From the NCBI RefSeq assembly GCF_000720455.1, contig NZ_JOAK01000024.1, positions 1 to 64,000 on the forward strand: a stretch of 64,000 nucleotides of DNA, given 5' to 3'. This document shows, piece after piece, positions 61,553 through 64,000 of the stretch. Position 1 is the stretch's first letter; every line of letters starts with the position of its first letter. The stretch comes from Streptomyces virginiae. Its GTDB lineage: Bacteria > Actinomycetota > Actinomycetes > Streptomycetales > Streptomycetaceae. Both the position numbers and the translations under genes were made by a program. The notes beneath the pieces were generated by a model that did no database searches, was not told the DNA's origin, and worked only from the letters and a program-made list of their open reading frames with translations.

Positions 61553-62656
61553 TCAGGCGTCCGGGCGGACCACTGCCTTGATCGGCATGGAGCCCGCGCC
61601 CGCCAGCGTGACGTTGCGGCCGGGGCGCGGGGCGTGGACCATCGCGCCGTCGCCGACGTACATGCCGACGTGGCTCGCGTCGTCGAAGTAGATGATCAGG
61701 TCGCCGGGACGCATGTCCTTGAGCGCGACCTTCGGCAGCAGCCGCAGCTGCTCCTGCGAGGTGCGCGGGATGCCGCGCCCCGCCGCGCGCCAGGCCTGCG
61801 ACGTCAGCCCGGAGCAGTCGAAGGAGTCCGGGCCCACCGCGCCCCACTTGTACGGCTTCCCCATCTGGGCGGTGGCGAACTGCACGGCGTGCTTGCCGGC
61901 GTCCGTCGCCTTGCCGTTGACGTCCTTCATCGCGCCCGTGGACAGCCACGCCGTCTGCGCCCGGTACTGGGCTTCCTGCTCCAGCTGGATCAGCCGGGCC
62001 TTCTCCTCGGCCTCCAGCTTGCTCTCCAGCTCCTCCGCCGCCTTGATCTTCTCCTCGATCTGCTTCTTGGAGTCCTCCTGCTTGACCCGGTTCGTCTCCA
62101 GCTTCTGCCAGCGCTCGCTCGCCTCCTCCGCGTAGCGCTGCAAGTCCGTCTGGGTGCGGTCCAGTTCGGACAGGAGGTCCGAGGCGGCCTTCTCTCCCTG
62201 CCGCAACCGGTCCGCGCCGTCGAGGAACTGGTTCGGGTCCTCGCTCAACGCCAGCCGTGCGCCCGGCGGCAGGCCGCCCGAGCGGTACTGAGCGCGGGCC
62301 GCGGCGCCCGCGCGGCTCTTGAGCGTGGCGATCCGCTCCTTGCCCGCGACGATCAGATTGGCGATCTCGACGATCTTGTCCGACTGGGCCTTGGTCTCGG
62401 CCTCGGCGAGGTTGTAGGCGTCCGTCGAGGCGCCCGCCTGCCGGTAGAGCTCCTCGATGTCCTTGCGGACCTGCTCCAGGGACTTGCCGCCCGGGCCCGG
62501 CAGGGGAGCCCCCGGTGCGGCCGGCGTGGCCGGAGCCCCCGGCACGGCCGGCGCCGCATACGCCGTGCCCGTCGCGAGGCCCGGCGCCGTCAGCACCGCC
62601 ATCGCGCACAGCAGCACGAGAGAGCTTGCGCCTCGTCGTCGCCTTACCGACCCCAT
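61553..62656 (-). CDS. Secreted NlpC/P60 (C40) peptidoglycan hydrolase
   Basis: 367 residues. Signal peptide (to about 36), a Pro/Ala linker, long coiled coil (about 60-230, rich in Glu/Lys/Gln) and a C-terminal NlpC/P60 domain with catalytic Cys (DSFDCSGLTSQ) and His (ASHVGMYVGDG). The coiled coil blocks or positions the domain in RipA-like enzymes. ATG at 62656 preceded by GGGGGACC; a GTG 15 bases upstream is less likely. It cleaves stem peptides during growth or division. Confidence 0.93.
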   Translation of the reverse strand: MGSVRRRRGASSLVLLCAMAVLTAPGLATGTAYAAPAVPGAPATPAAPGAPLPGPGGKSLEQVRKDIEELYRQAGASTDAYNLAEAETKAQSDKIVEIANLIVAGKERIATLKSRAGAAARAQYRSGGLPPGARLALSEDPNQFLDGADRLRQGEKAASDLLSELDRTQTDLQRYAEEASERWQKLETNRVKQEDSKKQIEEKIKAAEELESKLEAEEKARLIQLEQEAQYRAQTAWLSTGAMKDVNGKATDAGKHAVQFATAQMGKPYKWGAVGPDSFDCSGLTSQAWRAAGRGIPRTSQEQLRLLPKVALKDMRPGDLIIYFDDASHVGMYVGDGAMVHAPRPGRNVTLAGAGSMPIKAVVRPDA

Positions 62657-62864
62657 GGTCCCCCCAGGCACCCGAGCCAGACCTGGTATCAGATCTGACT
62701 ATTCATCAGTAACTTCGCACTGCCATCGGGATGGTGCCACGAGTCGATGAATTCCGACACCCTTGTGGATGCCATTTCGATCTTGTCTGCCCCAACGGAC
62801 CCCGAGCCCTGCCCCTCACGGATCAACGGGGCACCCCCGCCCCCGGTTCCCCGCCGCACCGCAT

Positions 62865-63686
62865 TCACCCCACCGGGCGCAACGCCTCCCAGCGCAGCGT
62901 CAGTTCCCCCTGCCGCCACCGCCCGGGCCCGTCCGCCAGCGGCCAGTCCGCGGACAGCGCCCGCGCCGTGCGGATCCAGCGCTGCCGCGCCCCGTACGAG
63001 GCGTACGGAGCCGCCGCCGCCCAGGCCCGGTCGAAGTCGCGCAGGAAGGCGTACACCGGCTCACCCGGCACGTTCCGGTGGATCAGCGCCTTCGGCAGCC
63101 GCTCCGCCAGGTCCGAGGGACGCTCCAGCGAGCCCAGCCGGGTCGCGAACGTCACCGTGCGCGGCCCCTCCGGCCCCAGCGCCACCCACACGTGCCGCCG
63201 CCCGATCTCGTCGCAGGTCCCCTCCACCAGCAGCCCGCCCGGCGCCAGCCGCGCGCACAGCCGTGCCCACACCTCGGCGACCTGCTCCTCGTCGTACTGG
63301 CGCAGTACGTTCGCCGCGCGGATCAGCATCGCGCGCTCCCCGCCCTCCAGCGGGACCTCGAAGCCGCCGTGCCGGAAGCTCAGCCCCTCCCGCTCGTACG
63401 GCTTCGCCCCGGCCACCCGCGCCGGCTCGATCTCGATGCCGACCACCCGCACCCGCGGCGCCGCGTCCCGCAGCCGCGCCAGCAGCTCGACCGCCGTCCA
63501 GGGCGCGGCCCCGTACCCGAGGTCCACCGCCACCGGATCACCCGCACGCCGCAGCGCCGCCCCGTGGGCGGCCGCGATCCAGCGGTCCATCCGGCGCAAC
63601 CGGTTCGGATTCGTCGTCCCGCGCGTCACCGAACCCACAGGACGGCCGGGGGCGCGGCTGGGGGACGGGGTACTGCGGGAGGCCAT
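62865..63686 (-). CDS. Class I SAM-dependent methyltransferase
   Basis: 273 residues. SAM-binding motif I AVDLGYGAAPWTAVELL, acidic loop VRVVGIEIEPARV, and LCARLAPGGLLVEGTCDEIG. The substrate is not evident. ATG at 63686; a longer frame to 63839 has no ribosome site. The NlpC/P60 gene lies 208 bases downstream with an AT-richer promoter-like stretch (around 62690-62720) between them. Confidence 0.87.
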   Translation of the reverse strand: MASRSTPSPSRAPGRPVGSVTRGTTNPNRLRRMDRWIAAAHGAALRRAGDPVAVDLGYGAAPWTAVELLARLRDAAPRVRVVGIEIEPARVAGAKPYEREGLSFRHGGFEVPLEGGERAMLIRAANVLRQYDEEQVAEVWARLCARLAPGGLLVEGTCDEIGRRHVWVALGPEGPRTVTFATRLGSLERPSDLAERLPKALIHRNVPGEPVYAFLRDFDRAWAAAAPYASYGARQRWIRTARALSADWPLADGPGRWRQGELTLRWEALRPVG

Positions 63687-63925
63687 GAGCCGAGGGTAAG
63701 CGGAGCGCCCCCACACGGTGAAAACCGCCCGCATCACCCCGAAAATCGCGCGGCGCACCAAGAAAGCACCAAGAAACGGGGGGAACGCGCAGGAAAACCG
63801 GGCACCCCGGAATGCGGGGGACGGCCATCCGGGTTGCACTCCTTGCAGGGCGCCCTACGCGCCCCCGCAGTCATGCCGTCCGAGCGTCCGAGCGCGCACC
63901 GTCCGAGCCGAGAGGAAGCGCTTCC

Positions 63926-64000
63926 TTGAGCCAGTACGTGTCCCGCCTCGGCGGCAGCCTCAGCGGGCGCCTCGCCGCCGCCCGTGCCGCCACCCGCCAC
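63926..64000 (+). CDS. mshA: MshA, D-inositol-3-phosphate glycosyltransferase (5' end)
   Basis: TTG start 10 bases after GAGGAAG; the reading begins SQYVSRLGGSLSGRL, which matches the N-terminus I recall for streptomycete MshA. Only 25 residues lie in the window. MshA makes the first mycothiol intermediate from UDP-GlcNAc and inositol-3-phosphate. Confidence 0.75.
   Translation, partial: MSQYVSRLGGSLSGRLAAARAATRH

Noticed and set aside
62657..62864. Cyclic di-AMP riboswitch before the NlpC/P60 gene
   Set aside because: Such riboswitches often precede wall hydrolase genes, but I could not find the conserved core segments here.
62689..62919. 76-codon minus-strand frame upstream of the NlpC/P60 gene
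   Set aside because: No ribosome site, atypical codon use and overlap with the methyltransferase end. The region is more likely the promoter and leader of 61553-62656.
63734..64000. 88-codon minus-strand frame at the right end
   Set aside because: It is antisense to the mshA start and its ribosome site; composition is typical of shadow frames.
1..64000. CRISPR array, tRNA, insertion sequence or prophage
   Set aside because: No regularly spaced repeats with unique spacers, cloverleaf sequences, transposase/integrase motifs or phage structural genes were seen.

Overview
The window is chromosomal DNA from a Streptomyces or very close relative. It is very GC-rich, with strong G/C bias at third codon positions and many GTG/TTG starts. 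Gene content is characteristically streptomycete: glnR, a nur-like Fur regulator, rsiG, the mycothiol genes mshD and mshA, DUF3099/DUF2516/DUF1416 proteins, Cys leader peptides and leaderless promoters. From memory, the gene order resembles the S. coelicolor SCO4126-SCO4204 interval; no alignment could be run. I see no tRNA, CRISPR array, transposase, prophage or secondary-metabolite cluster.

Layout. (1) 1-93: last bases of a 5S rRNA and the rRNA operon terminator. (2) 100-1536: a DUF3626 gene and a GNAT gene, divergent. (3) 1533-8781, minus strand: a tightly coupled chromosomal operon resembling a type IV secretion/conjugation channel. It runs from a pilin-like small protein through VirB8-like, VirB6-like and SCO6880-type membrane proteins to a VirB4-like ATPase and a VirD4-like protein that lacks a P-loop. 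The likely matching wall hydrolase (transglycosylase + NlpC/P60) is at 17946. (4) 9185-17875: accessory genes, including a YunG-alpha/beta hydrolase fusion, an ECF sigma factor with its membrane partner, a pentapeptide-repeat protein, a LysE exporter and a Ser/Thr kinase. (5) 19173-22282: PAP2 phosphatase, small membrane proteins, a lipoprotein and copper-sensing CsoR with its operator. (6) 22481-31946: a phosphate block of Pit transporter with PhoU-like accessory, pstSCAB behind a PHO box, a CHAD protein and ppk. (7) 32187-41663: mshD, a secreted 5'-nucleotidase, a hydrolase/TetR pair around a very long palindrome, a Tat-exported PI-PLC, and an HtrA protease/response regulator/histidine kinase operon. 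(8) 41669-48904: a LacI regulator, glnR, a MoaD-like protein, a repeat-rich membrane protein, and a rhodanese/SseC pair behind a cysteine-containing leader peptide. (9) 49019-57343: three coupled single-pass membrane proteins, nitrobindin, nur, ygfZ, dtd, rsiG, an Eis-type acetyltransferase and a HemK-like methyltransferase. (10) 57375-64000: a DoxX protein, an HTH-HbhA-DUF2516 trio (the Rv0474-hbhA-Rv0476 order of mycobacteria), a REC-PP2C phosphatase, an NlpC/P60 hydrolase, a methyltransferase and the 5' end of mshA.

The most unusual points are the conserved conjugation-like apparatus with a pseudo-coupling protein, and a GC-rich intergenic repeat that occurs between genes and, as five in-frame 54-bp copies, inside that coupling protein. 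Others are the 21-bp-arm palindrome between the hydrolase and TetR genes, the Cys leader peptide, and the three-gene membrane-protein operon. Many start codons were moved from the longest open frame to sites supported by a ribosome-binding site, coupling or a leaderless -10 element, as noted in the entries.
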